Origin: Rhodococcus gordoniae
GTDB lineage: Bacteria; Actinomycetota; Actinomycetes; Mycobacteriales; Mycobacteriaceae
Reading direction: 5' to 3'
Assembly: GCF_001646655.1 (NCBI RefSeq)
Contig: NZ_LPZN01000041.1
Span: forward strand, 1 to 64,000
DNA: 64,000 nt
Shown here: positions 1-10,332 of the stretch, piece by piece
Position numbering within the stretch: the stretch's first letter is position 1
Layout of the letters: each line of letters opens with the position of its first letter
Notes under the pieces: model-generated
What the model was told of the DNA's origin: nothing
Seen by the model: the letters and a program-made list of their open reading frames with translations, nothing else
Databases searched by the model: none
Translations under genes and position numbers: made by a program

Positions 1-114
1 TAGATAACGGATGAGATACCGTACAGACCCGCTCGACACAGACGAACCCTCCTGCACCCCGACACAACCAACAAGAGGAGGGCGGCGCCGGCGGAAGGGC
101 TGAAAACGGACCCA

Positions 115-182
115 CCGCCGGCACCGCCGGCAGCGGGTGCACCGCCGGCACCGCCGGCAGCGGGTGCACCGCCGGCACCGCC
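115..182 (+). repeat. 27-bp tandem repeat, about 2.5 copies, at the LCP gene 5' end
   Basis: Units start at 115, 142 and 169 (the last partial). In the LCP reading frame each unit reads PPAPPAAGA. The repeat lies just before the first usable GTG. It may be part of the coding region, in the low-complexity cytoplasmic tail typical of these proteins. Apart from this repeat nothing else is seen in 1-186. Confidence 0.75.
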
Positions 183-186
183 CCGA

Positions 187-2061
187 GTGCCACCGGGACC
201 GTCCCGTCCCCGGCCACCGGAGAATCCCGTCCCGCCGCGCGCCCAGGCACCGGATCGTATGACCGGCCCTCCGTCCCACGCGGCCCCGGCGCCACCACCG
301 CGAGCGGTGCCTCAGGCGGAGTCGCGGGCAGTGCCTCGGGCGGAGTCGCGACCGGCACCTCCCGTCGGCGCGTCGCAGTCACCACCTCCTCGACAGAAAC
401 CGCCGGTCGTGGACGAACAGCCGACCGTCAAGATCGACGCGGTTCCTTCCGGGGACGACCGTCCGCCCATCGAGGACGACGCGAAGGCACACAACCCCGC
501 GCTGCCCCGACCGGTGGGTAGTGGCACCCTCGGCCGTCTCGCTCAGAGCAAGCAACGCAAGCGGAAACGCCTCCGGTTCGCAGTGCGAGCGGCAGTGGCC
601 TTCGTCTCGGTCCTGGCGCTGCTGGGCAACGGTGCGGTGTGGGGATACGTCCGTTCCACGGAGGCCGGCTTCTCCCAGATCGCCGCACTGGACACCGAAT
701 CGGACGACATCGTCGACCCGATCGGCCAGACGGGCGACGAGACCTACCTGATCGTGGGCACCGACACCCGCGCCGGCGCCAGCGGTGCGATCGGAGCCGG
801 AACCGTCGACGACGCCGAGGGCGCTCGTGCCGACACCGTCATTCTCGTCAACATCCCCGCGGATCGCAGCCGCGTGGTCGCGGTGTCGTTTCCCCGCGAT
901 CTGGACGTGGAACGCCCGGTATGCCGCGGATGGGACAGCGCGACCGGCGACTACGATTCCGAACTGTATCCGGCCGCCGAAGGCGACAAGCTCAACGCGA
1001 CGTACGCGCTCGGCGGGCCGAAGTGTCTGGTCAAGGTGATCCAGAAGATCTCCGGGTTGAAGATCGGTCATTTCGTGGGCATCGACTTCGCCGGCTTCGA
1101 ATCCATGGTCGACGAGATCGGTGGGGTCGAGGTGTGTACCCCCATACCGTTGATCGACAACGAGCTCGGTCCCCTCATCGAGACACCCGGCACCCATACG
1201 CTCGACGGGAAACGCGCACTCGACTACGTCCGCGCCCGCAAGATCGATTCGGAGGGCAACAGCGACTACGGCCGGATCAGCCGACAGCAGAAGTTCCTGT
1301 CGTCGCTGCTGCGTTCGACATTGTCGAACAAGGTGTTGCTCGATCCCGGGAAGCTCAACGGGTTCATCGGCGCCTTCACCCGCGCTACCTTCGTCGAGAA
1401 CGTCAACACCGAGTCGCTCGTCAAACTTGGGCGTTCGATGCAGAACGTCGAGGCCGGCGCGGTGTCCTTCCTCACCATCCCCACCGCCGGCACCAACGAC
1501 TGGGGCAACGAGATTCCCCGGACGGACGACATCGAGGCGATCTTCACCGCCATCATCGACGACCTGCCCCTGCCGGGTGAGAAACGCGAGGACGTGCCGG
1601 AGGAGACCGCACCCGCACCCGCCGAACCTCTGCCGGCACAGCTCGCCGTCGATCCCTCGTCGGTGTCGGTGCAGGTCTCGAATGCCTCCGGTGTTTCCGG
1701 CCTGGCGAACCGGACCGCGGAAACCGTCGCCGCCTACGGTTTCCCCGTGTACTCGATCGGCAACTACGCCTCGGGCACGAGCACCCAGACCGTGATCCGC
1801 TTCGGTGCGGGGCAGGAAGCCGATGCCGCGACCGTCGCCTCGGCCTTCCCCGGGGCGGTCCTACAGGAAGCTCCCCCGTCCGCCCAGCTCGGCAGCATCG
1901 TGGAGATCGTCCTGGGCACCAGCTTCGACGGCACCGTTGTCGCTCCGACCCCGGCAGGCACACCGCTCGCCCCGATGAAGATCCAGACCCGGTCGGAGTC
2001 GTCGGTGGAGCTTCCCGCGGATCTCGCGATCACCAACGCCGCCGACGATCTGTGCACGTAG
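187..2061 (+). CDS. LytR-CpsA-Psr (LCP) family cell-wall glycopolymer ligase
   Basis: LCP proteins transfer lipid-linked glycopolymers to peptidoglycan; in mycolata they attach arabinogalactan outside the membrane. The 624-residue product has a long Pro/Ala-rich cytoplasmic N-terminus (about 1-115), a basic stretch (KQRKRKRLR), one membrane segment (about 131-153), an extracellular LCP domain (about 185-375, with the GTDTR, SFPRDL and ALDYVRAR motifs whose Arg/Asp residues bind the pyrophosphate lipid) and a C-terminal LytR_C domain (about 490-580). The start is uncertain. GTG at 187 is the first usual start codon in frame, but the frame is open back to the TAG at 1-3 and still reads Pro/Ala-rich, so the gene may begin upstream or the N-terminus may carry a frame error. 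It sits directly upstream of phoU in the same direction, as in mycobacteria. Confidence 0.88.
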   Translation: MPPGPSRPRPPENPVPPRAQAPDRMTGPPSHAAPAPPPRAVPQAESRAVPRAESRPAPPVGASQSPPPRQKPPVVDEQPTVKIDAVPSGDDRPPIEDDAKAHNPALPRPVGSGTLGRLAQSKQRKRKRLRFAVRAAVAFVSVLALLGNGAVWGYVRSTEAGFSQIAALDTESDDIVDPIGQTGDETYLIVGTDTRAGASGAIGAGTVDDAEGARADTVILVNIPADRSRVVAVSFPRDLDVERPVCRGWDSATGDYDSELYPAAEGDKLNATYALGGPKCLVKVIQKISGLKIGHFVGIDFAGFESMVDEIGGVEVCTPIPLIDNELGPLIETPGTHTLDGKRALDYVRARKIDSEGNSDYGRISRQQKFLSSLLRSTLSNKVLLDPGKLNGFIGAFTRATFVENVNTESLVKLGRSMQNVEAGAVSFLTIPTAGTNDWGNEIPRTDDIEAIFTAIIDDLPLPGEKREDVPEETAPAPAEPLPAQLAVDPSSVSVQVSNASGVSGLANRTAETVAAYGFPVYSIGNYASGTSTQTVIRFGAGQEADAATVASAFPGAVLQEAPPSAQLGSIVEIVLGTSFDGTVVAPTPAGTPLAPMKIQTRSESSVELPADLAITNAADDLCT

Positions 2062-2083
2062 AGGCCACTGTTCGGCCGATGCC

Positions 2084-2105
2084 GTTCACCTGCGGTTCAT
2101 ACGAT
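2084..2105 (+). promoter_or_regulatory. PHO box before phoU
   Basis: Two adjoining 11-nt direct repeats, GTTCACCTGCG (2084-2094) and GTTCATACGAT (2095-2105), fit the actinobacterial phosphate-regulator consensus (GTTCAYYYRSG units). The box ends exactly 27 nt before the TAGGCT -10 element of phoU, overlapping the -35 position. This is the expected place for activation by a PhoP/RegX3-type regulator. The regulator gene itself is not in the window. Confidence 0.75.
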
Positions 2106-2132
2106 GCTCGCCGTTCGGACCGGTCGAGGTCG

Positions 2133-2138
2133 TAGGCT
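2133..2138 (+). promoter_or_regulatory. -10 element of phoU (TAGGCT)
   Basis: TAGGCT fits TANNNT and lies 8 nt before the phoU ATG, so the transcript would be leaderless or nearly so. No Shine-Dalgarno sequence is present in the gap. Confidence 0.55.
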
Positions 2139-2146
2139 GTGCCATT

Positions 2147-2854
2147 ATGCGCGTCGTCTACAACGAACAGATGGGCGAGCTCGGCGATCTCCTCGGGGAG
2201 ATGGCCGGACTCGCCGGAACCGCGATGGAGCGGTCCACCAGAGCTCTTCTCGAAGCCGATCTCGCTCTCGCCGAGCAGGTGATCGACGAGCACGAGAAGA
2301 TCACCGAACTCGGCGCGATCTGCGAGGAGAAGGCGTTCCAGCTTCTCGCGCTGCAGGGTCCGGTCGCCGGTGACCTGCGTGCCGTGGTCAGCGGGATCCA
2401 GATCGTGGCCGACATCGATCGCATGGGTGCGCTCGCACTGCACATCGCGAAGGCGACCCGCCGGCGTCACCCCAATCATGTGCTTCCGGACGAGGTGAAG
2501 GGGTACTTCGCCGAGATGGGACGGATCGCGGTGGCTCTCGGTGCCGCGACCCGCGAGATCCTCGAGACCCGCGATCCCGCCCGTGCCGCCCGCCTCCACC
2601 ACGAGGACGAGGCGATGGACGACCTGCATCGTCACCTGTTCACCGTTCTCATGGACCGCGAATGGGAGCACGGCGTCGCCGCGGCCGTCGACGTCACCCT
2701 GCTCGGCCGCTACTACGAGCGCTTCGCCGATCACGCCGTCGAGGTGGGTCGCCGGGTGATCTTCCTCGTGACCGGCAAGCTCCCCACCGAGGAGGAGATC
2801 CGTCAGCTCGTCGAGAAGGTCGACAGCCTGACCGTCTACCCCGAGAGTCACTGA
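2147..2854 (+). CDS. phoU: Phosphate signalling protein PhoU
   Basis: PhoU is a cytoplasmic helical protein that links the Pst transporter to the phosphate-sensing histidine kinase and dampens the Pho response when phosphate is plentiful. The 235-residue product is full length. It contains two PhoU three-helix repeats with the metal-site patterns DIDRMG (about residue 88) and [13 protein letters not shown] near the C-terminus. The gene converges on pstB and shares a bidirectional terminator with it. The ATG at 2147 is preceded by a -10 box and PHO box rather than a ribosome site. It corresponds in position to mycobacterial phoY2. Confidence 0.95.
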   Translation: MRVVYNEQMGELGDLLGEMAGLAGTAMERSTRALLEADLALAEQVIDEHEKITELGAICEEKAFQLLALQGPVAGDLRAVVSGIQIVADIDRMGALALHIAKATRRRHPNHVLPDEVKGYFAEMGRIAVALGAATREILETRDPARAARLHHEDEAMDDLHRHLFTVLMDREWEHGVAAAVDVTLLGRYYERFADHAVEVGRRVIFLVTGKLPTEEEIRQLVEKVDSLTVYPESH

Positions 2855-2882
2855 CCTTCGAGTCACCGACCTTCCGAACCGA

Positions 2883-2918
2883 CGAGACCCCGACCGGACG
2901 AATCCGGTCGGGGTCTCG
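2883..2918. terminator. Bidirectional terminator between phoU and pstB
   Basis: A perfect 16-bp stem (CGAGACCCCGACCGGA and its complement) with a CGAA loop sits in the 79-bp gap between the convergent phoU and pstB genes. There is no clear T run, which is usual in this GC range. Confidence 0.85.
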
Positions 2919-2933
2919 CACGTCGGGGCAGGC

Positions 2934-3710
<777 letters not shown>

Positions 3711-3755
3711 TACCGGCTCCCTACTGGTGTATCGATGTGAGAAAAAGTCTGCGGA

Positions 3756-4664
3756 CTACTTCTTGCCGACCTGCGAGTACCGGCTGATCAACTTGGCGGC
3801 GATGTTGAGGATCGCGATGACCAGGATCAGGGTGAGTGCGGCACCCCAGATGCGCTGCGAACCGGCGGCGGTGGGGTTGTTCATCTCGGCGACCATGACG
3901 CCCGGGAGGGTGCCCTGCTCGCCGCCGAACAGTCCGAAGTTGATGAAGGGCGCGTAGCCGACGAGGATCAGCAGCGGCGCCGTCTCACCCATGACGCGGG
4001 CGAGGGCGAGCATGATGCCGGTGATGATGCCGGCGAGCGAGGTGGGGAGCACGATGCGCGCGATGGTCTTCCATTTGGGCACACCGAGGGCGTAGGACGC
4101 CTCGCGCAGATCCTGCGGGACGATGCGGAGCATCTCCTCCGTGCTGCGCACGACCACCGGAACCATGAGCAGCACGAGCGAGAGCGAGACCGCGAAACCC
4201 GACTTCGGCATGCCGAAGGTCGACACCCACAGGGCGTAGATGAACAGCGCCGCGACGATCGAGGGGACACCGCTGAGGATGTCGACCATGAACGTCGTGA
4301 TCCGGCCGAGCCGGGACTTGCCGGCGTACTCGACGAGGTAGATCGCCACGAAGACGCCGAGTGGGATCGAGATGATCGCACACACGAGTCCCTGCAGGAG
4401 GGTGCCGACCAGAGCGTGGTAGACGCCGCCGCCCATCGACGAGGACGTCAGTCCGCTCAGCGAGTGCGTGAACCAGGTCGGCGACACGAGCGCGGGAAGA
4501 CCCTTGGCGACGACCGTGATCAGCACCCAGGCGAGCGGGATCAGCGCGACGACGACCGAGAGGGTGACGAGCACCGTGGCTGCGGTGTCCTTCGCGCGGC
4601 GACGTCCGCTGACACGCTGGAAGGCCGGGGTCTTGACCGGAGAGGTGAGCGTGGTGGTCGACAT
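3756..4664 (-). CDS. pstA: Phosphate ABC transporter permease PstA
   Basis: This is an inner-membrane permease that pairs with PstC to form the phosphate channel. The 302-residue product has six predicted membrane segments and the EAA-type cytoplasmic loop (REASYALGVPKWKTIARIVLP, split here as REASYALG and KTIARIVLP) that docks PstB. It starts 3 bp after the pstC stop, so the two are translationally coupled. The ATG at 4664 overlaps no alternative. Confidence 0.96.
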   Translation of the reverse strand: MSTTTLTSPVKTPAFQRVSGRRRAKDTAATVLVTLSVVVALIPLAWVLITVVAKGLPALVSPTWFTHSLSGLTSSSMGGGVYHALVGTLLQGLVCAIISIPLGVFVAIYLVEYAGKSRLGRITTFMVDILSGVPSIVAALFIYALWVSTFGMPKSGFAVSLSLVLLMVPVVVRSTEEMLRIVPQDLREASYALGVPKWKTIARIVLPTSLAGIITGIMLALARVMGETAPLLILVGYAPFINFGLFGGEQGTLPGVMVAEMNNPTAAGSQRIWGAALTLILVIAILNIAAKLISRYSQVGKK

Positions 4665-4667
4665 GGA

Positions 4668-5723
4668 TCAGTCCTTCTTTCCTGCGACGATCATGCGCGC
4701 GGCGGCGTTGACCACGAAGGTGAGCACGAAGAGCACGAGGCCGGCGGCGATGTACGCACCCGCCTGGATGTCGTTGTTGAATTCGGCGTAGCCGAGCGCG
4801 ATCTTGGATGCGATCGTCGCGCCGCCGTCGAACAGCGACCAGGAGAACGCCTGCGAGGTGGTGCGCAGGATGAGGTACAGCGCCATCGTCTCGCCGAGCG
4901 CGCGGCCGAGGCCGAGCATCGATCCGCTGATGTAGCCGGACTTGCCGAACGGGATGACGGTCGTCCGCACGACCTCCCAGCGGGTCGCTCCGAGCGCGAG
5001 AGCGCCTTCGATGTGGGCCACCGGGGTCTGGACGAACACCTCGCGGCTGACCGCGGCGATCGTCGGCAGGATCATCACGGCGAGGACGATGCCGGCGGTG
5101 AAGATCGTTCCGCCGCCCACGATGGAGCCGCTGCCTGTGGCGAACAGCGGGAACCAGCCGAGATCGGTGTTGAGCCATTCCGCCACGGGGCGCAGGAACG
5201 GGGCGAGGACGAGCATCCCCCACAGGCCGTAGACGATCGAGGGGACCGCGGCGAGCAGATCGATGACGTACGCCAGCGGTTTCCGGAGCCGATCGGGGCA
5301 GTAGGAGGTGAGGAAGATCGCGATGCCCAGAGCGACGGGCATGGCGAGGAACAGCGCGAAGAACGAGACGAGCACCGTCACCTGGAACAGATCGAGGACA
5401 CCGAACGCCATGTCGGCGATGTCCTGCGTGATCCACTCGCGGCTGGTGAGGAAGTTGACCTGGTTGCGCTGCAGGGCCGGGACGGCGCGCCAGACCAGGA
5501 AGACCGCGATCGCGCCGATGATCACCGAGATCAGGACGGCGGAGCCCGATGCCAGTGAGCTGAAGATTCGGTCTCCCGGCCGCACGACGGTCTTGCGTGC
5601 CTGGTCCGGGGATGGGGATGGGGTGCTGATCGTGTCCTCCGTGATGCCGGTGACACCGCCCGTTCCTGAGCGGGTCGGTTCGTCGGCCGCGATGGGAACC
5701 GACGTGTTGTGCGCGTCACTCAT
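4668..5723 (-). CDS. pstC: Phosphate ABC transporter permease PstC
   Basis: This is the partner permease of PstA in phosphate uptake. It has a long polar N-terminus (about 60 residues), six membrane segments, and the cytoplasmic coupling loop EGALALGATRWEVVRTTVIP. I chose the ATG at 5723 (protein beginning MSDAHNTS, 351 residues). A TTG at 5735 is also in frame but would sit on top of the AAGGA sequence that can act as the ribosome site. It follows pstS by 86 bp. Confidence 0.95.
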   Translation of the reverse strand: MSDAHNTSVPIAADEPTRSGTGGVTGITEDTISTPSPSPDQARKTVVRPGDRIFSSLASGSAVLISVIIGAIAVFLVWRAVPALQRNQVNFLTSREWITQDIADMAFGVLDLFQVTVLVSFFALFLAMPVALGIAIFLTSYCPDRLRKPLAYVIDLLAAVPSIVYGLWGMLVLAPFLRPVAEWLNTDLGWFPLFATGSGSIVGGGTIFTAGIVLAVMILPTIAAVSREVFVQTPVAHIEGALALGATRWEVVRTTVIPFGKSGYISGSMLGLGRALGETMALYLILRTTSQAFSWSLFDGGATIASKIALGYAEFNNDIQAGAYIAAGLVLFVLTFVVNAAARMIVAGKKD

Positions 5724-5809
5724 GTGCGCTCGCAATCCTTCTCAGCGTATTCGTCAGGAACGGGCGGGTCGATGATCGCTCGGTCACTCGGGACCGGGCG
5801 ATCTCGCGG

Positions 5810-6934
5810 TCATCCGGCGGCGATGGCGTCGATCGACTCGGTGAGGCGGCTCTTGAAGGCGTCGGGCAGCGGGACGTAGCCCTGCTCGGACAGACCTTCC
5901 TGGCCCTCGTTGGCAGCGGAGATCAGGAACGACTTGACGGCGGCCGCGGTGTCGGCATCGTAGCCGCCGGAGCACACGATCTCGTAGGTGGCCAGCACGA
6001 GCGGGTACGCACCTTCCTCGGTGCTGCCGAAGATCGACGACAGGTCGAGGGTGAGGTCGCCCTCGGAGGACGGCACGAACTCGGCACCCGCGATGGCCTT
6101 ACCGGCGGTCTCCTCGTTCAGGTCGACCGGGCCGGAGCCGTTGTCGATCTTCGCGATGCTCAGGTTGTTCTGGTCCGCGAAGGACTTCTCGACGTAGGTG
6201 ATCGAGTTGGGCGAACCGGAGACGGCCTGCGCGACACCCGCCGAGCCCTTCGCGCCCTCACCGACACCACCGGTGAAGTCGGAACCGGCCCCGCTGGTCC
6301 AGGCACCGTTCGAGGCGGTCTCCAGGTACTGCTGGAAGTTGTCCGTCGTGCCCGACGAGTCGGAGCGGACGATCGGGGTGATGTTCGCGTCCGGCAGCGC
6401 GGCACCCTCGTTGAGCGCAGCGATGGCCGGATCGTTCCACTTGGTGATCGAGCCGTTGAAGATCTTGGCGGCGGTCTCGGCGTCGAGCACGAGATCGTCG
6501 ACACCCTCGACGTTGTAGGCCAGCGCGACCGGGCCGAAGACCAGGGGCAGGTTCCATGCCGGGTTTCCGGCGCAACGCTCGGCGGCCTGCGCTGCCTGCT
6601 CGTCCTTGATGGCCGAGTCCGAACCGGCGAAGTCGATCTGGTTCGCGATGAACTGCGTGCGGCCGTCACCCGAACCGGTGGGGTTGTACGCGATGTTGAC
6701 GGTCGCGTCCTTCTCGGAGCACACGGCGATGTAGGTGGAGACGAACTGGTCCATCGCGTTCTTCTGCGCCGACGAGCCCGCACCCGAGAGGTTGGACTTG
6801 CCGTCGCAGGCCGCGGCGGACGCGGACGCGTCGACGTCTACCGATCCGGCGTTGTTGTCGCTACCGCACGCAGCGAGCGTGAGGGCTCCCGCGGCCACAA
6901 CACCGAGCAGGGCGCCATTGCGCTTGAGGTTCAC
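5810..6934 (-). CDS. pstS: Phosphate-binding lipoprotein PstS
   Basis: This is the extracytoplasmic phosphate receptor of the Pst system. The GTG at 6934 gives a 374-residue protein with a lipoprotein signal peptide: basic NLKR start, hydrophobic core, lipobox LAAC with Cys23 as the lipidated residue. A strong GGAGG sits 7 nt before this GTG, which decides the start. Phosphate-binding patterns follow (SGAGSS near residue 50, GSDSAI, SDSSGTTDNFQQYL). It heads pstSCAB. A PHO box lies 140 bp upstream. Confidence 0.96.
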   Translation of the reverse strand: MNLKRNGALLGVVAAGALTLAACGSDNNAGSVDVDASASAAACDGKSNLSGAGSSAQKNAMDQFVSTYIAVCSEKDATVNIAYNPTGSGDGRTQFIANQIDFAGSDSAIKDEQAAQAAERCAGNPAWNLPLVFGPVALAYNVEGVDDLVLDAETAAKIFNGSITKWNDPAIAALNEGAALPDANITPIVRSDSSGTTDNFQQYLETASNGAWTSGAGSDFTGGVGEGAKGSAGVAQAVSGSPNSITYVEKSFADQNNLSIAKIDNGSGPVDLNEETAGKAIAGAEFVPSSEGDLTLDLSSIFGSTEEGAYPLVLATYEIVCSGGYDADTAAAVKSFLISAANEGQEGLSEQGYVPLPDAFKSRLTESIDAIAAG

Positions 6935-7040
6935 CTGTTCTCCTCCGGAAGTAACTTCACACGACCGCGGCGCCGAACGGCGGCGGCATCGTGGCGCGGG
7001 CCGTGCCGGCGCCGGGTCGGCAGTACTCGACCCGTTAGAG

Positions 7041-7046
7041 AAGGTA
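7041..7046 (-). promoter_or_regulatory. -10 element of the pstS operon (TACCTT)
   Basis: Reading on the minus strand, TACCTT lies exactly 27 nt downstream of the PHO box at 7074-7095, the same spacing as at phoU. The transcript would have a leader of about 100 nt before the pstS GTG. Confidence 0.5.
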
Positions 7047-7073
7047 GGAGGAATCGGTGGACACTCGGACGAC

Positions 7074-7095
7074 CGTAGGTTAACGCGGGATGAAC
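7074..7095 (-). promoter_or_regulatory. PHO box before pstS
   Basis: On the minus strand, two adjoining 11-nt units, GTTCATCCCGC and GTTAACCTACG, match the PHO-box pattern. Further GTTCAC-type units on the plus strand at 7172-7182 and 7197-7207 suggest additional, weaker contacts. The 264-bp gap between pstS and mshD holds nothing else that I recognise. Confidence 0.7.
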
Positions 7096-7198
7096 ACGCC
7101 GGATACACCTGGCGATGGTGTTGCGACCATCACTCGAACTTCACCCGGATCCGGTGTGTCGGGTGGGCGGTGTTCACCTTCGTGGGGAACGGAGGTGT

Positions 7199-8110
7199 TC
7201 ACTTCCGGGCGTAGGCGACATCCACGTGGAACCGCTCGAAGCCGAGCTTGCCGTAGGTGTTCAGCGCTGCGGTGTTGTCGCCTTCGACGTAGAGCAGGAC
7301 TCCGGGCAGACCGCGATCGCGGAGGTAGTGCAGACCCGCGAGGGTGAGCAGGCGACCGAGCCCACGGCCCTGGGCGGACGGGTCGATGCCCACCACGTAG
7401 ACCTCGCCGAGCTCCGGGTCGGATGCGGTGGCCGGGTGCACCTTGGTCCAGTGGAAGCCGAGCAGTCGATCGTGCTCGGCGGGGTCGAACGCGAGGAACA
7501 GACCTTCGGGATCGAACCACGACTCGCGTCGGCGTTCCTCCACGTCGGCGGCCGTCCAGCGGCCCTGTTCGGGATGCCATTCGAACGCCGCGGCATTGAC
7601 ACGGAGCAGTTCGGCGTCGTCTTCCGGGCCGCCGTAGGTGCGCAACTGCACCGACTCGGGGACCTCGAGGGCGGGAAGGTCGTCCTCGGTGAGGGGGCGA
7701 CGCAACTGGAGGAGTTCGCGCACTCCCGTCAGACCGAGATGTCGCGCCACCGCCTGCGCGGCAGGCAGATCGCCGTGCGCCCAGACACGGGTGCCGTCGC
7801 CACCTTCGGCGAGTGCACGTCCGACGAGTTCGCGGCCCAGTCCACGGCCGCGCCGCGACGGGTCGACGACGATCTCCGCCATCGCGGGATGGCCGTCCTG
7901 GGCAGGCACGACGTTCGCGTAGCCGGTCACGGCACCGTCGCCCGCGAGCGCGACGAGATGCCGGGCCGAGCCTTCCCGGCCGAGGGAATGTACCGCCTGT
8001 TCGGAGATCGGCGCGGTGCCGTCGGCCTGTGTTGCCCGGGACAACACGGCGCGCACGGCTTCGGCCTGCTCGGCGGACGGGAGGTCGACGAATTCCGTAT
8101 CGGTGCTCAC
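7199..8110 (-). CDS. mshD: Mycothiol synthase MshD
   Basis: MshD acetylates Cys-GlcN-Ins with acetyl-CoA in the last step of mycothiol synthesis, in the cytoplasm. The 303-residue product contains two tandem GNAT domains, each with its acetyl-CoA loop: [10 protein letters not shown] in the N-terminal half and [10 protein letters not shown] in the C-terminal half. It ends in the typical YGKLGFERF segment. The GTG at 8110 overlaps the glnR stop by 4 nt (GTGA), so translation is coupled. The glnR-mshD order matches mycobacteria. Confidence 0.93.
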   Translation of the reverse strand: MSTDTEFVDLPSAEQAEAVRAVLSRATQADGTAPISEQAVHSLGREGSARHLVALAGDGAVTGYANVVPAQDGHPAMAEIVVDPSRRGRGLGRELVGRALAEGGDGTRVWAHGDLPAAQAVARHLGLTGVRELLQLRRPLTEDDLPALEVPESVQLRTYGGPEDDAELLRVNAAAFEWHPEQGRWTAADVEERRRESWFDPEGLFLAFDPAEHDRLLGFHWTKVHPATASDPELGEVYVVGIDPSAQGRGLGRLLTLAGLHYLRDRGLPGVLLYVEGDNTAALNTYGKLGFERFHVDVAYARK

Positions 8111-8916
8111 GGAACGAATTGTGCCCCGGAGTCCCCTGCGCCGGTGTCCCCCGCGCCGGAAGGCGGGATCCGCGGGTCGTCGAGAAGCGTGCCGTCCACA
8201 TCGTCGTCGTCGACGTCGGGAGTGACAGTGCCGCCCTTGCCGGCCCTGGTGGACGGACGCACCGCCTTGTAGCCGACGTTGCGGACGGTTCCGATCAGCG
8301 CTTCGTGCTCGGGGCCGAGCTTCGCGCGCAGGCGCCGGACGTGGACGTCGACGGTGCGGGTGCCACCGAAGAAGTCGTACCCCCAGACCTCCTGCAGCAG
8401 CTGGGCGCGGGTGAACACCCGGCCCGCGTGCTGGGCGAGGTACTTGAGGAGCTCGAACTCCTTGTACGTGAGGTCGAGCGGACGTCCGCGCAGGCGGGCG
8501 GTGTAGGTGCCCTCGTCGATGGTGAGTTCGCCGAGGGTGATCTTGCCCGTGTTCTCCGGCCCCACCGCGACTCCCGAGCGGCCGATCAGCAGCCGCAGGC
8601 GTGCATCGAGCTCGGCCGGTCCCGTGGTGGACAGCAGGATGTCGTCGAGTCCCCATTCGGGGTTGACGGCCACGAGTCCGCCCTCGGTGAGCACAGCGAC
8701 GACCGGCACGGCCGAGCCGGTACTGCCCAGCAACCGGCACAGCCCTCGCGCTGCCGCGAGATCGGTGCGGGCATCGACGATCGCGATGTCCGCGGAACCT
8801 GCTTCGAGCAGCGACGATACTTCTGTGGGAGCCGGCCTGACCGAATGCGGGAGCAGCGTGAGGGACGGCAGGACCGCATCCGGATTCGGGTCGGAGGTCA
8901 GAAGGAGCAGCTCCAC
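8107..8916 (-). CDS. glnR: GlnR-type winged-helix response regulator
   Basis: GlnR is the global regulator of nitrogen assimilation genes in actinobacteria. The 269-residue protein has a degenerate receiver domain (about 1-115) with one Asp in the phosphorylation-site position (AIVDART, Asp48). An OmpR-type winged-helix DNA-binding domain follows (about 125-222; [36 protein letters not shown]), and then an acidic, low-complexity tail. No partner kinase is present, as expected for this orphan class. The GTG at 8916 has GGAGG 4 nt upstream. It is co-transcribed with mshD. Confidence 0.88.
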   Translation of the reverse strand: MELLLLTSDPNPDAVLPSLTLLPHSVRPAPTEVSSLLEAGSADIAIVDARTDLAAARGLCRLLGSTGSAVPVVAVLTEGGLVAVNPEWGLDDILLSTTGPAELDARLRLLIGRSGVAVGPENTGKITLGELTIDEGTYTARLRGRPLDLTYKEFELLKYLAQHAGRVFTRAQLLQEVWGYDFFGGTRTVDVHVRRLRAKLGPEHEALIGTVRNVGYKAVRPSTRAGKGGTVTPDVDDDDVDGTLLDDPRIPPSGAGDTGAGDSGAQFVP

Positions 8917-8975
8917 CGGGCCTCCAGTTCTTCGCGCGACCAGCGCGGATAGGGGTCGTCAACGTCGTGCAACAG

Positions 8976-9006
8976 GGTAACGCCCCGATTGTTACCGCTA
9001 TGTAAG
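8976..9006. promoter_or_regulatory. GlnR-box-like repeats in the glnR / LmeA-like divergent promoter
   Basis: GGTAAC (8976-8981) and GTTACC (8991-8996) form a perfect inverted repeat with 9 nt between. The second arm also pairs with GTAAG at 9002-9006 as GTTAC-N6-GTAAG, close to the GTNAC-N6-GAAAC layout of GlnR sites. Its place in the 156-bp gap between the divergent genes suggests autoregulation of glnR. Confidence 0.45.
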
Positions 9007-9072
9007 CACGACAATTCCGTGAACGGCCTCCGAGCGGACGGGCCCGGTCCGGCCTCCGGCGCATCCGACACA

Positions 9073-9864
9073 ATGGTGGGCGTGCGCAAACTGATCTTCG
9101 GTCTCGTAGTCCTGCTCGGACTCGCGGTCCTCGCCGATTTCGGCGCGGCGGCGTGGTCGGAATACCGCGTCTCGCGTGCGCTGCGGGAGGGTGGCGTTCT
9201 CGAATCCGATCCGGCGGTGACCATCCACGGGTTCCCCTTCCTCCTCCAGGCCCGCAACGGTCACTACGAGAACGTCGAGATCGTGGCCGACAACGTCCAC
9301 ACCGATCTGCTCGGGGACATCACCGTCGAGGCCAATCTGATCGGTGCGCACGCCGAGGCCGGCGAACTGCTCGACGGGTCGATCCGGACCGTGCCCGTCG
9401 ACCTGCTGTACGGCCGGGTCATGCTCGACGCCACCGAACTAGGACAGCTCTACGGCATCCCCGACCTGCAGGTTTCCGCTCCGCCGGCGAACAAGTCCGA
9501 CGGCACGGGCGGATCCGGTGGCTCCGGGCCGACGACGGCCGGCGGGGTCGTCCTCACCGGAACGGTGCCCGTCGGACCGGTGGAGGCCACGGTCAGCGTC
9601 CAGGCCGATCTGGTGCTCGACGGCGACCGCGTCCACATCGTCGCGTCGGATCTCTACTTCGGCCCCGAGGGACGCGCCGATTTCTCGGTGCCCGACATCC
9701 TGAAGCCGGCGGTGCTGGGACTGTTCACGACGACGATCGAACCGCAGAATCTGCCGTTCGGAGTCCGGCCCACCTTCGTCGAGGCGCGCGGCTCCCGGAT
9801 CGTCATCGAAGGTGAGGCCCGCGACGCCGTCATCGATCTGCAGGAGGTGCAGAGCCCGGCATGA
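9073..9864 (+). CDS. LmeA-like DUF2993 envelope protein
   Basis: DUF2993 proteins of this type include mycobacterial LmeA, a cell-envelope phospholipid-binding protein needed for lipomannan maturation. The 263-residue product begins with a hydrophobic N-terminal anchor or signal ([19 protein letters not shown], residues about 6-25). It continues with repeated beta-rich, amphipathic segments and the family pattern [21 protein letters not shown] Gly/Ser-rich linker lies near the middle. The ATG at 9073 was chosen because it places the signal at the N-terminus; GTG at 9082 is possible. Its stop overlaps the thioredoxin start (ATGA). Confidence 0.82.
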   Translation: MVGVRKLIFGLVVLLGLAVLADFGAAAWSEYRVSRALREGGVLESDPAVTIHGFPFLLQARNGHYENVEIVADNVHTDLLGDITVEANLIGAHAEAGELLDGSIRTVPVDLLYGRVMLDATELGQLYGIPDLQVSAPPANKSDGTGGSGGSGPTTAGGVVLTGTVPVGPVEATVSVQADLVLDGDRVHIVASDLYFGPEGRADFSVPDILKPAVLGLFTTTIEPQNLPFGVRPTFVEARGSRIVIEGEARDAVIDLQEVQSPA

Positions 9865-10286
9865 TCGCAGTGATCGTCCTCATGGTCGTGACAGTCGCCA
9901 CACTGGTGGTGGGCACGGCCCTGCGCACCCGTTCCGGCAGACTCCGCGCCATCGGCGTCGCCGCACCGGCCGGGACCCACGAACTCGATCCCGCGCTCGC
10001 CACGGCAGGAATCGGGGACGGTGTTCCGGTGGTCCTGCACTTCTCCGCACCCTGGTGCGGACCGTGTGCGGCGGTGCGGCGTGTCGTCGTGCAGGTTCTG
10101 GACCGCGCCGGCGGCCCGGCCCGCGAGGTCGAGCTCGATTTCGACGAAAATCCCGCCCTGGCACGGAAACTCGGAGTCCTCTCGCTGCCCACCACGTTCG
10201 TCTTCGACGGCGACGGGCGCGAGCGGTTCCGCGCGTCCGGCGTTCCGACGGCCGACGACCTGCGCACAGCACTCGCGTCGTTGTGA
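9861..10286 (+). CDS. Membrane-anchored thioredoxin-family protein
   Basis: The 141-residue protein has one N-terminal membrane segment (about 2-20) followed by a thioredoxin fold with the active site WCGPC (Cys66, Cys69) and the cis-Pro loop LPTTFVF. It is probably a disulfide reductase, possibly facing the cytoplasm given the basic residues just after the anchor (RTRSGRLR). It overlaps the LmeA-like gene by 4 nt and is followed by the sulfur-metabolism block. The mycobacterial neighbour in this place is called thiX. Confidence 0.88.
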   Translation: MIAVIVLMVVTVATLVVGTALRTRSGRLRAIGVAAPAGTHELDPALATAGIGDGVPVVLHFSAPWCGPCAAVRRVVVQVLDRAGGPAREVELDFDENPALARKLGVLSLPTTFVFDGDGRERFRASGVPTADDLRTALASL

Positions 10287-10319
10287 TCCCGGGGGTCCCC
10301 CAACCACGGTGACGTGGGT

Positions 10320-10325
10320 TAAACT
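10320..10325 (+). promoter_or_regulatory. -10 element of the polycysteine leader (TAAACT)
   Basis: TAAACT lies 7 nt before the GTG of the leader peptide, the spacing expected for a leaderless transcript beginning at that GTG. Confidence 0.65.
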
Positions 10326-10332
10326 CCCTCGC

